Origin: Leptospiraceae bacterium
Lineage (GTDB): Bacteria > Spirochaetota > Leptospiria > Leptospirales > Leptonemataceae
Reading direction: 5' to 3'
Length of the DNA: 55,202 nucleotides
Assembly (NCBI GenBank): GCA_020441005.1
Contig: JAGRNA010000030.1
Span: 1 to 55,202 of the forward strand
Shown here: piece by piece, positions 41,279 to 50,047 of the stretch
Numbering within the stretch: position 1 is the first letter of the stretch
How the letters are laid out: each line of letters starts with the position of its first letter
The notes under the pieces: model-generated
What the model saw: only the letters and a program-made list of their open reading frames with translations
Database searches by the model: none
What the model was told of the DNA's origin: nothing
Position numbers and translations under genes: made by a program

Positions 41279-42442
41279 TTACCGGGCGATCGTATTCCAC
41301 TGCTTGATTTCTGCAGCCACCTTGTAGACCTGACCCTTGCGAAAGAGCTGGATCTGGACGGATTGTCCGATTTTGCGGCTTTGCACGTACTGTGACAGTT
41401 GTTCCGGACTTAGCAGGTTGCTGCCATCGATTGATAGCAATATATCGCGCGGCTGGATGCCGGCCTTATGAGCGCCGCTGTCCTTGAAAACCCCCGTCAC
41501 AAAAACTCCTGGTCGTCCCAGGCGTGACACGACTTCGGGAGGCAAGGCGCCAATCTCGACTCCCAGGAAAGGCCGATCAAAACGGCCGGTCTGGATGATG
41601 CGAGCAATTACCGGTTGCACATCCTTGATCGGTATGGCAAAACCAAGACCAATTGAGCCGCCGCTGGGAGAAAAAATCATACGGTTGATGCCGATCACTT
41701 CGCCGCGTATATTAATCAGCGGCCCACCGGAGTTACCCTGATTAATGGAGGCATCGGTCTGTAAAAACTTCATCCCGGAAGCATCCAGATTGGCTCGCTT
41801 GACGCCCGAGATGATTCCGGTCGTAAAAGTGCCGTCCAGCTCATAGGGGTTGCCGACCGCCAGGGCTACGTCACCGACTTCGACCTGCTCGGAATCGCCG
41901 ATCGGCACCGGCTTTAGATCCTCGCTAACCGGAATTTTAATCACTGCCACATCGGTTAAATTGTCAATGCCACGCACCTTGCCCATCACCTTGCGACCGT
42001 TAAATAATTCGATGCGCACCTCGGAGGCGTTGTGAACCACATGACTGTTTGTGATAATGGTTCCCTCGGAATCGATTATGAAGCCGGTTCCAGCGCTGCG
42101 CACGGCCTTGTTGCTTTTGGTGGGCGCTTCGTTGTAGTACTGCCGAAAAAAGGGACTATTATAAAAAGGATCCTGTTTGGCGGCCGGCGATTCTTTTAGC
42201 CGGGTAACAACCACGACTTTAACGACCGAGGGGCGCACATTGGCGTAGATTGTTCGGAATAATAATTGCTTGCTTTTAGCTTCCGCGTAGGCCCGCTCCA
42301 GCTCCGCTTTATTTACTCCCTCCGGAACTTTCAGGCTGTCGGGCAGGCTTTCGGCAGTCAGCGGCAGGAGGGCCAACAGCAGCAGCCCGGGCAGCAGCTT
42401 ACGAATCATTGCAAAGTAACGCGCATTCATGAGGGTTTCCAT
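41279..42442 (-). CDS. HtrA/Deg-type periplasmic serine protease
   Basis: About 387 residues. A signal peptide (IRKLLPGLLLLALLPLTAES) leads to a trypsin-like domain with His in TNSHVV, Asp in DNLTDVAVIKI and Ser in GNSGGPLINI. One PDZ domain follows (FLGVEIGALPPEVVSRLGRPGVFVTGVFKDSGAHKAGIQPRDILLSIDG). The single PDZ resembles DegS or bacterial HhoA, and the protease degrades or senses misfolded envelope proteins. The start is uncertain: ATG 42442, ATG 42430 or TTG 42457; the last overlaps a TTGTACAA palindrome, so I favour 42442. Confidence 0.9.
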   Translation of the reverse strand: METLMNARYFAMIRKLLPGLLLLALLPLTAESLPDSLKVPEGVNKAELERAYAEAKSKQLLFRTIYANVRPSVVKVVVVTRLKESPAAKQDPFYNSPFFRQYYNEAPTKSNKAVRSAGTGFIIDSEGTIITNSHVVHNASEVRIELFNGRKVMGKVRGIDNLTDVAVIKIPVSEDLKPVPIGDSEQVEVGDVALAVGNPYELDGTFTTGIISGVKRANLDASGMKFLQTDASINQGNSGGPLINIRGEVIGINRMIFSPSGGSIGLGFAIPIKDVQPVIARIIQTGRFDRPFLGVEIGALPPEVVSRLGRPGVFVTGVFKDSGAHKAGIQPRDILLSIDGSNLLSPEQLSQYVQSRKIGQSVQIQLFRKGQVYKVAAEIKQWNTIAR

Positions 42443-42449
42443 CTCTTTG

Positions 42450-42524
42450 TTGTACAAACATCGGTATTCTCCCGGCTTTCCTTAGCAAAGTGAAGCAATT
42501 TCGGAGTGTGATTGTACTGTACAA
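42450..42524. promoter_or_regulatory. Two TTGTACAA-type palindromes between htrA and lipB
   Basis: TTGTACAA (42450-42457) and TTGTAC-T-GTACAA (42512-42524) share the same half-site and lie ~60 bp apart in the 142-157 bp divergent interval. The first is immediately upstream of the preferred htrA start, the second near its centre. They look like paired operators for one regulator, possibly the MarR encoded next to lipB, but this is only positional inference. Confidence 0.4.
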
Positions 42525-42599
42525 CTGCCTGGCTCCATTCCAACTGGATTAGAGAGGATCAATGGACCGGTTTGACGACCGGTTTGGCAGGACAGCTTT

Positions 42600-43250
42600 G
42601 TGCACATAATACGCCAGGAACGCACCCCCATGCAATATTCTCGCTACCTGCGCTTTTTGGAACGCAGTCGCGCTCGTCGCCGCGAGTCGATTCTGTTTTG
42701 TCAGCATGAGCCGGTGATTACGAGCGGTCTGCAATCGCAGGCGCAGAATTTGTTACAAGCTGTAGATAGCCTGGCTCGGCAGGGGATCGAGTTTCATCAA
42801 ATCAGACGCGGCGGCGATCACACTGCTCATGAGCCCGGGCAGCTATTGATCTATGTGCATCTGGATTTCAAAAAACGCGGACTGCAGTTGGGGCCGTTCT
42901 TTGATTCGTTATTGCAAATTGCGGCGCAGTCCATCGTGCAAACCTGGGATCTGACTTTACAGACCCGCCCCGGAGCACCGGGTTTGTACGATACAGACGG
43001 GCGCAAAGTGTTGTCCATCGGTCTGGATGTGCGCCGCGGTTTTAGCGGTCATGGTCTAGCGCTAAATATTGATAATAATCTAGGCACTTTCCGCCATATC
43101 CATCCCTGCGGCTATGCCGATCTGCAAGTGGCCAGTATTGGCCAGCTTGGCGGCGATCCGCTATTACGCGCTCAATGGATCGAAAGCTTTTGCCAGCGAC
43201 TGATAGCCGCCCTGTCTTTTGATTCCCAGGTCAAACGGGAGCATTCATGA
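42600..43250 (+). CDS. lipB: Octanoyl-[acyl-carrier-protein]:protein octanoyltransferase
   Basis: The protein has 216 residues. The LipB motif RRGGDHTAHEPGQLLIYVHLD includes the conserved RGG-x-T-x-H-x-PGQ. The catalytic lysine is in GRKVLSIGLDVRRGFSGHGLALNI and the acyl-thioester cysteine in HIHPCGYADLQVASI. It transfers octanoate from ACP to lipoyl domains, the first step of lipoate synthesis. LipA is not in the window. GTG 42600 has AGGACA ~7 nt upstream; ATG 42630 is the alternative. Coupled to the MarR gene by an ATGA overlap. Confidence 0.9.
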   Translation: MHIIRQERTPMQYSRYLRFLERSRARRRESILFCQHEPVITSGLQSQAQNLLQAVDSLARQGIEFHQIRRGGDHTAHEPGQLLIYVHLDFKKRGLQLGPFFDSLLQIAAQSIVQTWDLTLQTRPGAPGLYDTDGRKVLSIGLDVRRGFSGHGLALNIDNNLGTFRHIHPCGYADLQVASIGQLGGDPLLRAQWIESFCQRLIAALSFDSQVKREHS

Positions 43251-43708
43251 ATGTGGATACAATTCGTTTGATGACTGGCATCAGTACGATTTGGGATCAG
43301 TTATTGCAGGCCAGTCTGCCAGCCGAACTGCGCCATCAATGGTCCGGTAGTCACCTCGCAATTCTTGCCGCTTTGCAAAATGGACGAACTCTGACCATGC
43401 AGAACCTGGCCCGTTTGATTCAAAAAGACAAATCTACTTTGAGCGTCCTGATTCGAAAACTGGAAACCCACGGTTTCGTACAACGCAGTCCAGATGAACT
43501 GGATCGGCGCAAATGCTGGATTCTGTCCACACCGAAAGGTAATCGTTTATATAGGCAGTACCAAAAAGCAGAGCAACGACTTACGGCTTTGTGCGATTCA
43601 ATGCAGCCTATTCCCAAGGATCAGGAAGCAAAGCTGCAATCTGATTTACATTTGCTGGAGCAGCGCTTGCTTCAGGTTCGCAGCCAGTTGGCTGCCATCA
43701 AGGATTAA
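43247..43708 (+). CDS. MarR-family transcriptional regulator
   Basis: The protein has 153 residues. The winged HTH is readable: HLAILAALQNGRTLTMQNLARLIQKDKSTLSVLIRKLETHGFVQRSPDELDRRKCWILSTPKG, with the D-x-R-R wing typical of MarR. Flanking helices form the dimer interface. Its start overlaps the lipB stop (ATGA), an unusual partner. It may control its own operon through the TTGTACAA palindromes upstream, or respond to a fatty acid or lipoate ligand. Unproven. Confidence 0.85.
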   Translation: MNVDTIRLMTGISTIWDQLLQASLPAELRHQWSGSHLAILAALQNGRTLTMQNLARLIQKDKSTLSVLIRKLETHGFVQRSPDELDRRKCWILSTPKGNRLYRQYQKAEQRLTALCDSMQPIPKDQEAKLQSDLHLLEQRLLQVRSQLAAIKD

Positions 43709-43772
43709 GCCTGGCAGGCTTTGCATCCTGCTATACAAAAACAGGCTGGCTGTCGTACGGTTTGCACCAGGT

Positions 43773-44798
43773 TTACGCGTTCTCCGGGTGTTCTGCAGAC
43801 CCGTCCTTTTGTTCATCCCAATGGAAGGATTCGTCCCGGCTATTGTATAGTATAAAGCCCACAAGCAGAACCGCAAACAAGGCAAAACCCATGATCTGAA
43901 AGATCCACTGATCGATGCCATCCAGGTCTGCAATCGGCACCCGGCTTTGAGGCTGGGCGATTATATAGTGACCAAGGGTTTTGCCCTGATCGTCTGTAAT
44001 ATTGATTGATTTGAAGAACCATTGATCCTGGTACAGGTAATAGGAATCGCTTGCCTGAAAAATCTGATTCAAAATGGGTGGCAGCAATTCCATCAGCGCG
44101 TTATCGCCGTCCAGATTGGCCACATAATAGTCGCCCACAAATTTGTCTGTGAACGGATATTGGATGATATTCTTGAAGGATTCATTTACCAGAATAACCG
44201 AAAACAAGCCCTCTTTTTTACGCAAGCTGCGATCAATAGAATTAAAGTGGGTCAGAGTTTCCAACACGCCGATGAACTCTTTACCGTCAAAGACCGGAAC
44301 CACCGAATTGAAGGTCAGATCCTCGCGGCCAATACTGATCACGCTGCTGACTCGCGGATCCTGATACAAGGCCTTCAGTTCATCGCGATAGTCCAGTACG
44401 TTATCGCCGCGCCGATCGGTCCAGCTGCGTGCAATGACATTTCCCTGTCGATCGATGATCTGGATCCAGACGTTTTTGTAGGTTGAAGTCCGCCGCAAAT
44501 CGCGTGAGATGCCGGCCAGATCCACCAAGGCTGGATCATTCTGCAAAATCGATTCGCGCACCTTGTATTTGCTAACCAAATCCACAGCCAGGTTTTTGGT
44601 GCCCGCTTTTTTGCTTTGCATCGCGTTTTGAACCAGACTCTGGACGAAATTGGCGTGATCCTGATAGCTGCGCAGCATGTTGCGTTCGGTCTGGATAAAA
44701 TAATAAATAATGCTGAATGCTGTAATCAAAACGGCCAATCCAATTCCAAGTATCAGAATGTTTGTGTGATACCTGCTTTTATGGGAAAAAAATTTCAT
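43773..44798 (-). CDS. Membrane-bound Cache-type sensor without output domain
   Basis: About 341 residues from ATG 44798 (GAGG ~8 nt upstream). One transmembrane helix (ILILGIGLAVLITAFSIIYYFI) is followed by a periplasmic dCache/PAS-like domain (~35-290) with VWIQIIDRQGNVIARSW and FNSVVPVFDGKEFIGVLETLTHFNSI. A second helix (WIFQIMGFALFAVLLVGFIL) and a ~25-residue polar tail complete it. There is no HAMP, kinase or cyclase domain, so it would need a partner, or it has lost its output. 44799-45128 beyond it contains an 8-bp inverted repeat at 45088-45113 but no gene. Confidence 0.7.
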   Translation of the reverse strand: MKFFSHKSRYHTNILILGIGLAVLITAFSIIYYFIQTERNMLRSYQDHANFVQSLVQNAMQSKKAGTKNLAVDLVSKYKVRESILQNDPALVDLAGISRDLRRTSTYKNVWIQIIDRQGNVIARSWTDRRGDNVLDYRDELKALYQDPRVSSVISIGREDLTFNSVVPVFDGKEFIGVLETLTHFNSIDRSLRKKEGLFSVILVNESFKNIIQYPFTDKFVGDYYVANLDGDNALMELLPPILNQIFQASDSYYLYQDQWFFKSINITDDQGKTLGHYIIAQPQSRVPIADLDGIDQWIFQIMGFALFAVLLVGFILYNSRDESFHWDEQKDGSAEHPENA

Positions 44799-45128
44799 CT
44801 CAAGACCTCTACGCACCTGACAGTTTTCAATTCTAAATCATTTTGCAAAGTAAAAACCGGCTTTCGGTTTAACCGGTCAGCGGGTAGCGAATCAGTCCGC
44901 GGCAAACGAAACAGCCTGCAGTTATTGTATAAGCGCTGTATTTCATGGTAATGATCGGTCGTCGCTGGTGTAGACACCCGCTATCGGGCGCACAAAGCTC
45001 CCGCTCAACTTGCCCGACTGACCTGCTTTAAGTTACGTATGACCCGGCTGGAAACATGATTAAATAAACAGAATCAATCAAATTTTTTTACAGCATCAGA
45101 AAGACTGCTGTAAGCTGATTTTGGCGAT

Positions 45129-46652
45129 TTAGTCGGCCTGCATCCAATCATCTACCAGATCGGCGGCTGTCGCACCCGAATCAACGGCGGCTTCAAAAGT
45201 AGGATACACCAGGTAGTCGCCGGCCAGAAACAAGCCATTGTCCCGCTCGCCATTCAGGTAGTTCAGACGGCTCAAACGCTGGTAGGCTCCTTTGGTCATC
45301 ACCGGATAGGCGCTTGCAAAGCGCTGGATGTCATGACCGCTCAGTTTCGCCTCAATATCGGCTCCAAAGACTTTTTTTAAATCCGTCAGGGTGCGGGCCA
45401 GCACAGTTTGATCGCTCATTTTGACCAGCGAATCATGATAGCTCCTGGGACCGATGTAGACCGTCATAATCGATTCTGTACGGTCTTTGACCTTGCTATC
45501 GTAGTGCCGCTGCGTCCATGTTGCGTCATAGACATCGGTAAAGAAAAAATCATCCTCGATGGACAGGTCGAAAGACTTGTCCCAGACCGGCTCTTTGGTA
45601 AAAAAACTGACTGTAATGTACTCGGCGTACGAAATCTGCTGCATCAATTGCCGCTCTTCGTTAGTTAAAAGCTGACCCGCCAGCTGCAAACTCACCGTAG
45701 CCGGCGTTGCCAGTACAACGCTTTCCGCCAGGACGCTGGATTTTTCACCGTTCGGGCGAGTATAGAAAACACGCAGCTCATCCTCCTCGGGTTGAATGCT
45801 GATCACCGTACTATTGAATTGAACTGCGGCGCCCAGTTTACTCGCCAGAGCCTCGGTCAAGTCGGCTATGCCGCCGCTAAAGCTGTAAGTGTCGGAGCTA
45901 TAAGATCCCTTGCGCTGGATTTTGTTTTCCACATCCTTAATACTCTTGATTGGTTTTGCATCCTCGTAATCAAACGCAATTTCGGGGATGAAACTGAGAG
46001 CCGATATCTCGCGCATATTGGCGCCGAAAAGACCGCGGCAGGCAACATTATATTTTTCAATATAGATACCATCGAAGCCCTCGGACTGAAACCAGTCATA
46101 GGCACTGATAGTATCCAGCCTGGCTAGCGGACTGTCTTTACGGAAGTCCGGCGCTTCAACATACTGACGACCCAGTTTTTGGATTGTGGACACAAATCGA
46201 TTATAGGTTTTCAGGTCTGATTTTTCAATCAGCATACGGGCAATACCGTCATCCGCATACCAGAACTGGCCCTGCTGCCAATGCGCATCGACTGGATAGG
46301 GAATCTCCCGTAGCGTAATACCGGCGTATTGAATCAGCGCCTGTAAATCCGATTCTGGCTGGCCCAGATATTCTGTACCTTTGGCATACCGAAAGCCATT
46401 GTGACTGCCGGACAATGTTCGACCGCCAGCGTAGGCATTTTTTTCCAGCAGCAGCACATCATAGCCTTCTTTTTTGAGATTTACTGCGGCACTCAATCCG
46501 GCAATTCCGCCGCCAACCACGACTACTTCCACTTTTGGCCTCCGCGTTTGGCTTTGGACCTGATCTCTACAGCTAAATGCCAGCATACCCGGCAGCAGAA
46601 TCAGAGCTACTGCCTGCCAGGCATTGTTTATGAAAATCTGCTTGTTCAGCAT
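45129..46652 (-). CDS. Lipoprotein FAD-dependent amine-oxidase-like oxidoreductase
   Basis: The protein has 507 residues. A signal ending LLPGMLAFSC carries a lipobox, unusual for this flavin family. The FAD fold is VEVVVVGGGIAGLSAAVNLKKEGYDVLLLEKNAYAGGRTLS, then a YAKGTEYLG substrate region and a C-terminal GLFLAGDYLVYPTFEAAVDSGATAADLV. These place it in the protoporphyrinogen/monoamine oxidase superfamily. It would act outside the cytoplasmic membrane, requiring FAD export or Tat-like delivery; no RR motif is seen in the signal. The substrate is unknown. Confidence 0.8.
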   Translation of the reverse strand: MLNKQIFINNAWQAVALILLPGMLAFSCRDQVQSQTRRPKVEVVVVGGGIAGLSAAVNLKKEGYDVLLLEKNAYAGGRTLSGSHNGFRYAKGTEYLGQPESDLQALIQYAGITLREIPYPVDAHWQQGQFWYADDGIARMLIEKSDLKTYNRFVSTIQKLGRQYVEAPDFRKDSPLARLDTISAYDWFQSEGFDGIYIEKYNVACRGLFGANMREISALSFIPEIAFDYEDAKPIKSIKDVENKIQRKGSYSSDTYSFSGGIADLTEALASKLGAAVQFNSTVISIQPEEDELRVFYTRPNGEKSSVLAESVVLATPATVSLQLAGQLLTNEERQLMQQISYAEYITVSFFTKEPVWDKSFDLSIEDDFFFTDVYDATWTQRHYDSKVKDRTESIMTVYIGPRSYHDSLVKMSDQTVLARTLTDLKKVFGADIEAKLSGHDIQRFASAYPVMTKGAYQRLSRLNYLNGERDNGLFLAGDYLVYPTFEAAVDSGATAADLVDDWMQAD

Positions 46653-47011
46653 TCTCTTACCTCAGGATTTTCGGCCATCCGACTTGTTTATTCAATTTAT
46701 AACCGACCGAATATTCTATTTGGGTTTATTTGGACCACTGAATTTAATGCCTGGGCGGGGATGATTGTTTTTTTTGTTGCGGCAAATTTGATTTTCGGAC
46801 AGCACTGTTATCGATCATACTAGCAAATGCCAGCCTGGTTTTACATCCAGCACTTACGGGGTCATTTTGGAACGATCGTGTTCGACAATACAATGATCCC
46901 GATTGGAGCAGCCGAAAATGCGGAACATGTGCTTTTTATGGGAATGTGATTCCTGATTAGCCGGCTGTTTTTCTGCTGCCATGATTGCAACAGGAGTAAA
47001 CAGAACGCCAT
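46653..47011. other. 359-bp region without a supported gene
   Basis: This separates the divergent oxidoreductase and YdeI-family genes. No reading frame shows family features. It ends with AGGAG at about 46992, 15 nt before the YdeI-family ATG, further than usual. No promoter or terminator could be picked with confidence. Confidence 0.3.
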
Positions 47012-47599
47012 ATGAAAACGACCGCTAACCCCAAAATCGACGCCTGGCTTGATCGCGCCGTCCAATGGCAGGTCGAAATGCGCGCCCTCAGAAAAATTCT
47101 GCTGCAACTGCCGCTCCAGGAAGAACTGAAATGGGCCAAACCCTGCTATACCGCGAATGGTAAAAATATTGTTATTATGCAGCCGTTCAAACAGCAGCTC
47201 GCATTGCTGTTTTTTCAGGGCTCTCGATTAAGCGACCCGGCCGGTGTGCTGTGTGAACAGGGGCCAAACAGCCGTCTGGCCCGCCGGCTGGAATTTACCA
47301 GCGTGGCCGGCATTGAAAAGCTAAAGCCGCTTGTTCAGAACTATGTCTAGGAGGCAATGCGTCTTGGTCCTGAACAGGCCGGTCCAGCACGGGCAACCCG
47401 CCTCCCTATGGAGTTGCCGGCCCAGTTGCAAGAGGTGCTGAACCAGGATGCTGAGTACAAACAGGTTTTTGAAGCATTAAAACCGGGCCGCCAGCGCAGC
47501 TATGTGCTCCATTTTAACAGCGCGAAACAAGCGCAGACCCGTTTGCAACGCATGTGTAATTGCCGTGACCGTGTTTTGGACGGTAAAGGTTTTCATTAA
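47012..47599 (+). pseudogene. YdeI/DUF1801 family gene with in-frame amber stop
   Basis: One frame runs from ATG 47012 to TAA 47597-47599, broken only by TAG 47348-47350. Before it is a DUF1801-like domain (KIDAWLDRAVQWQVEMRALRKILLQLPLQEELKWAKPCYT, LALLFFQGSRLSDP). After it, EAMRLGPEQAG and then ELPAQLQEVLNQDAEYKQVFEALKPGRQRSYVLHFNSAKQAQTRLQRM plus a DGKGF end, the usual C-terminal half of the same protein. The family normally reads YVxEAIxLE, so TAG sits at a Lys/Gln codon. Either a single-base nonsense mutation, amber read-through, or restart (AGGAGG overlaps the stop, but only 2 nt before ATG 47357). Confidence 0.75.
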
Positions 47600-47624
47600 C
47601 GATAAACGGCTAGATGGCAGGGCT
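47566..47624 (+). repeat. Left direct repeat at the 3' end of the ydeI-like gene
   Basis: This 59-bp segment matches 50048-50106 in direct orientation, about 51 of 59 positions by hand count, with an exact 24-bp core at 47573-47596. It covers the last codons and stop of the ydeI-like frame (DRVLDGKGFH-stop). With the right copy it brackets the AT-rich islet like attL/attR. Confidence 0.8.
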
Positions 47625-47641
47625 ACTTTCCTCAATTCTCC

Positions 47642-48178
47642 CTATTTCGTAAATAACCATATCCCTAACAACCAAAGTGCAGCGAATACCGCTGGTCCAA
47701 AAAGAAGAGATTGAATGAATCTGTAAGTTATGTGCGTTCCGATTCTATCAGATACTTTTGCAATTAGTTTAAATACAGCGTACAAAGCTCCCGTCGAAAG
47801 GCCTATGTAAAAGACTATTGTAATGATAGCTAGTAAAATATTGAAATTTGGATAATCTGTCAGACCAGAAGACATAACGAAATTCCATAGTGTTGGTATC
47901 CAAAAAAACCATGTCACAATAATGAAGACAAAAGCAAAATAATACAAAGCAATGTAATTCAAAGGAAAACTATATGTTTGCCATTGACTAAGGAAATTAA
48001 ATGCAATCATTACCGCACCGACGATTAAAAGTAAGAGGACTACAAAACCTCCAACACCACTACTTTTTTGGTCTGCTTTGCCGCCGTCGTAACGCGCTCC
48101 ACATGTGGGACACCTTAGAGCGTCAACTGCTGAGCTAACATGATTGCACTTCCAACATCGAATGCTTGTGTAACTCAT
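47642..48178 (-). CDS. Zinc-ribbon membrane protein
   Basis: The protein has 178 residues. The N-terminus has a four-cysteine zinc ribbon (IRCWKCNHV and LRCPTCGARY). Four hydrophobic helices follow (FVVLLLLIVGAVMIAFNFL, LYYFAFVFIIVTWFFWI, ILLAIITIVFYIGLSTGALYAVF, FGPAVFAALWLLGIWLF). The ribbon faces the cytoplasm if the first helix is outward. No functional family is assigned. Codon use is AT-rich relative to neighbours outside the islet. Confidence 0.65.
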   Translation of the reverse strand: MSYTSIRCWKCNHVSSAVDALRCPTCGARYDGGKADQKSSGVGGFVVLLLLIVGAVMIAFNFLSQWQTYSFPLNYIALYYFAFVFIIVTWFFWIPTLWNFVMSSGLTDYPNFNILLAIITIVFYIGLSTGALYAVFKLIAKVSDRIGTHITYRFIQSLLFGPAVFAALWLLGIWLFTK

Positions 48179-48325
48179 TTTCTACTCCTGTATAGCGCTG
48201 CTTATATCAACTTTTTGCATCCAAAGTACAGATATTACAACTATATATTATTTAAATCTCGTTAATAATCAGTGCAATGAGCTTCTGTTCAACAAACAAC
48301 GTCCACCAAAATTACCCTTTAACGG

Positions 48326-48757
48326 CTACTGGGGATTTAAAGCCTTAACAATATTCACAGGGTCGACTTCATCATCTAGTATCCCAATGTGAACTTGATT
48401 GAAATAATCTTCAATTATTACTGCATTTTTTTTGTTGTTACGTACAATAAAATCCAAAATCATACCAATGACTGGTAACATTCCAGCACCTAAATCAATG
48501 CCAATATTTGCAATCATTTTAATTACTTGTGCACGAGGCATGCCCATCTGCACTCCTTCATACACGATATATACAGCCGGAATTATACTAACAAGGTCAC
48601 CCCCTATCGGAACAAGCCCTGTTATAGCATCTAGTTGATAGTGGTCCATATACTTTGCCACTAGTTTGGCACGACCAACCCCTTTCCTGATTTTAATAAT
48701 ATCATCAGCAGATAGGTCAAAGTGCCGCGGGATTTTCTTCGAGTTATTATTGGACAT
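48326..48757 (-). CDS. DUF4112 family protein
   Basis: The protein has 143 residues matching the DUF4112 pattern: YQLDAITGLVPIGGDLVSIIPAVYIVYEGVQMGMPRAQVIKMIANIGIDLGAGMLPVIGMILDFIVRNNKKN. It comprises two hydrophobic segments with repeated G-x-x-P-x-x-G-D turns, ending with polar helices. Members are small membrane-associated proteins of unknown role. Intergenic gaps of 94 and 147 bp flank it within the islet. Confidence 0.75.
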   Translation of the reverse strand: MSNNNSKKIPRHFDLSADDIIKIRKGVGRAKLVAKYMDHYQLDAITGLVPIGGDLVSIIPAVYIVYEGVQMGMPRAQVIKMIANIGIDLGAGMLPVIGMILDFIVRNNKKNAVIIEDYFNQVHIGILDDEVDPVNIVKALNPQ

Positions 48758-48851
48758 TTCTTAACCTTCTGCAAGGTCGTTTTCATAAAGAAGCAAAAAA
48801 AATGTGGATTTCAGCATTGATTTCGGAGCGCATGCCTATTAAGCATATCCA

Positions 48852-49712
48852 TTACTCCAAAACCAAAAAACTTGAATTTATATCACTAAAATAACGAATC
48901 AATTTTTTATTTCCCCTATAAGTTTCATTCGACAAGGCCGAGAATCTATACTCCGTAATTTTCCCGCTAATATCGTAGCGCTTGCCTATCTGATAGTGTA
49001 ATGCTTGCGATTTGCAAAGATTGTATTTAGTCACATAAGGTCCGTAATAACCACTGTCCCAGTTAGAATTAGAAATACACTTGGCCTTGGGGCCTTTAGG
49101 GAGGTAAAACTTGGCCATGTAGCGGCATTGATTCGGTTTCCAAGTACGATCTTCTACATCCATTAGGCACAAACCCCTCAGAGCAATTTTCTTGTTCAAT
49201 ACTTTTCTATCAAAATTCAATTGCATTTGTTTTTGCAGTGCGGTTGTTTTACCCTGCATCTCTAGCATGAGTTGGTTTTGCAGATCTTGATAATGCATAA
49301 AAAATTTGTGAGCCAAGGTTGGTGTCCAGGCAGATTGCACTTGATCTGTGCTGAATGTATTATGCTGCAATGAAGCAGAGGCAGTATTATTTGGTCTTTT
49401 GTCAACTCTTCCGTTTAAACGCTCAGCAACATGCGGATATTTTTGCAAGTAATCCGCATTAAAAGTAGTTGTGCACTTACCTGAATTGCATTTTGTTCTT
49501 TGGCAAGCCGAGCCTTCACAAGTCGTTTTATAGCTAGTACAATCTCCATTTGAACACGAATACCCTGTCCCTGGAATGTACCAATCAAATTGTTCATTCA
49601 AGGTCTGGCAGCCAACGAACCAGAACAAGATTGTAATGAGAATGCTAAAGCGTATACATAGCGAATGGGGCGCCCAAGCTTGACTTGGCTTCATAATCGA
49701 TGTATTACCCAT
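48852..49712 (-). CDS. Cysteine-rich hypothetical lipoprotein
   Basis: The protein has 286 residues. A signal with LFWFVGC lipobox is followed, after a short linker, by a dense cysteine cluster at ~52-80 (CSNGDC, TTCEGSAC, KCNSGKC) that looks like a small disulfide knot. The rest is a helical segment (FMHYQDLQNQLMLEMQGKTTALQKQMQ) and a C-terminal domain with four more cysteines. No family recognised. It is the first gene of the islet's minus-strand set. Confidence 0.6.
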   Translation of the reverse strand: MGNTSIMKPSQAWAPHSLCIRFSILITILFWFVGCQTLNEQFDWYIPGTGYSCSNGDCTSYKTTCEGSACQRTKCNSGKCTTTFNADYLQKYPHVAERLNGRVDKRPNNTASASLQHNTFSTDQVQSAWTPTLAHKFFMHYQDLQNQLMLEMQGKTTALQKQMQLNFDRKVLNKKIALRGLCLMDVEDRTWKPNQCRYMAKFYLPKGPKAKCISNSNWDSGYYGPYVTKYNLCKSQALHYQIGKRYDISGKITEYRFSALSNETYRGNKKLIRYFSDINSSFLVLE

Positions 49713-50047
49713 AATGCTTGACCTGAATCCTCAAAACTTGCAACAAAAAAAACATTATGATAGCCAACTAGTGGTTTCTATTTTTGATTGAGAAGCGTTG
49801 CCCCAAGTTAGCCAATACTGCATGCCTATATTTTAGCGATTTAGCTGCACTACAAGCTTTTAAATTGGCTCCATAATGCAACATTTTTTTACAGGAACTT
49901 GCCTTAGGCAGTCATGAAGTTTTAGATATACTGGATAAATTCTGCAATTAATTTGAGCTGCTTGAATCAATTATTGATAGATAGAAGGCTTTTTGATTTC
50001 GCTATTTCTAAAATGGTAATTGATATGGTGCTACTACTTAGCAAGGA

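Larger units (their letters stand above)
47625..50047. mobile_element. AT-rich three-gene islet bounded by direct repeats
   Basis: This ~2.4-kb stretch is visibly richer in A/T than both flanks and carries three minus-strand genes of unknown function: a zinc-ribbon membrane protein, DUF4112 and a Cys-rich lipoprotein. It lies exactly between the two copies of the ydeI 3'-end repeat. No integrase or transposase is inside, so it would be a passenger or a decayed integrative element. 49713-50047 at its right end is non-coding and AT-rich. Confidence 0.55.

Noticed and set aside
45088-45113. TTACAGCA/TGCTGTAA hairpin as terminator of the oxidoreductase
   Set aside because: On the minus strand the stem is followed by A, not T.
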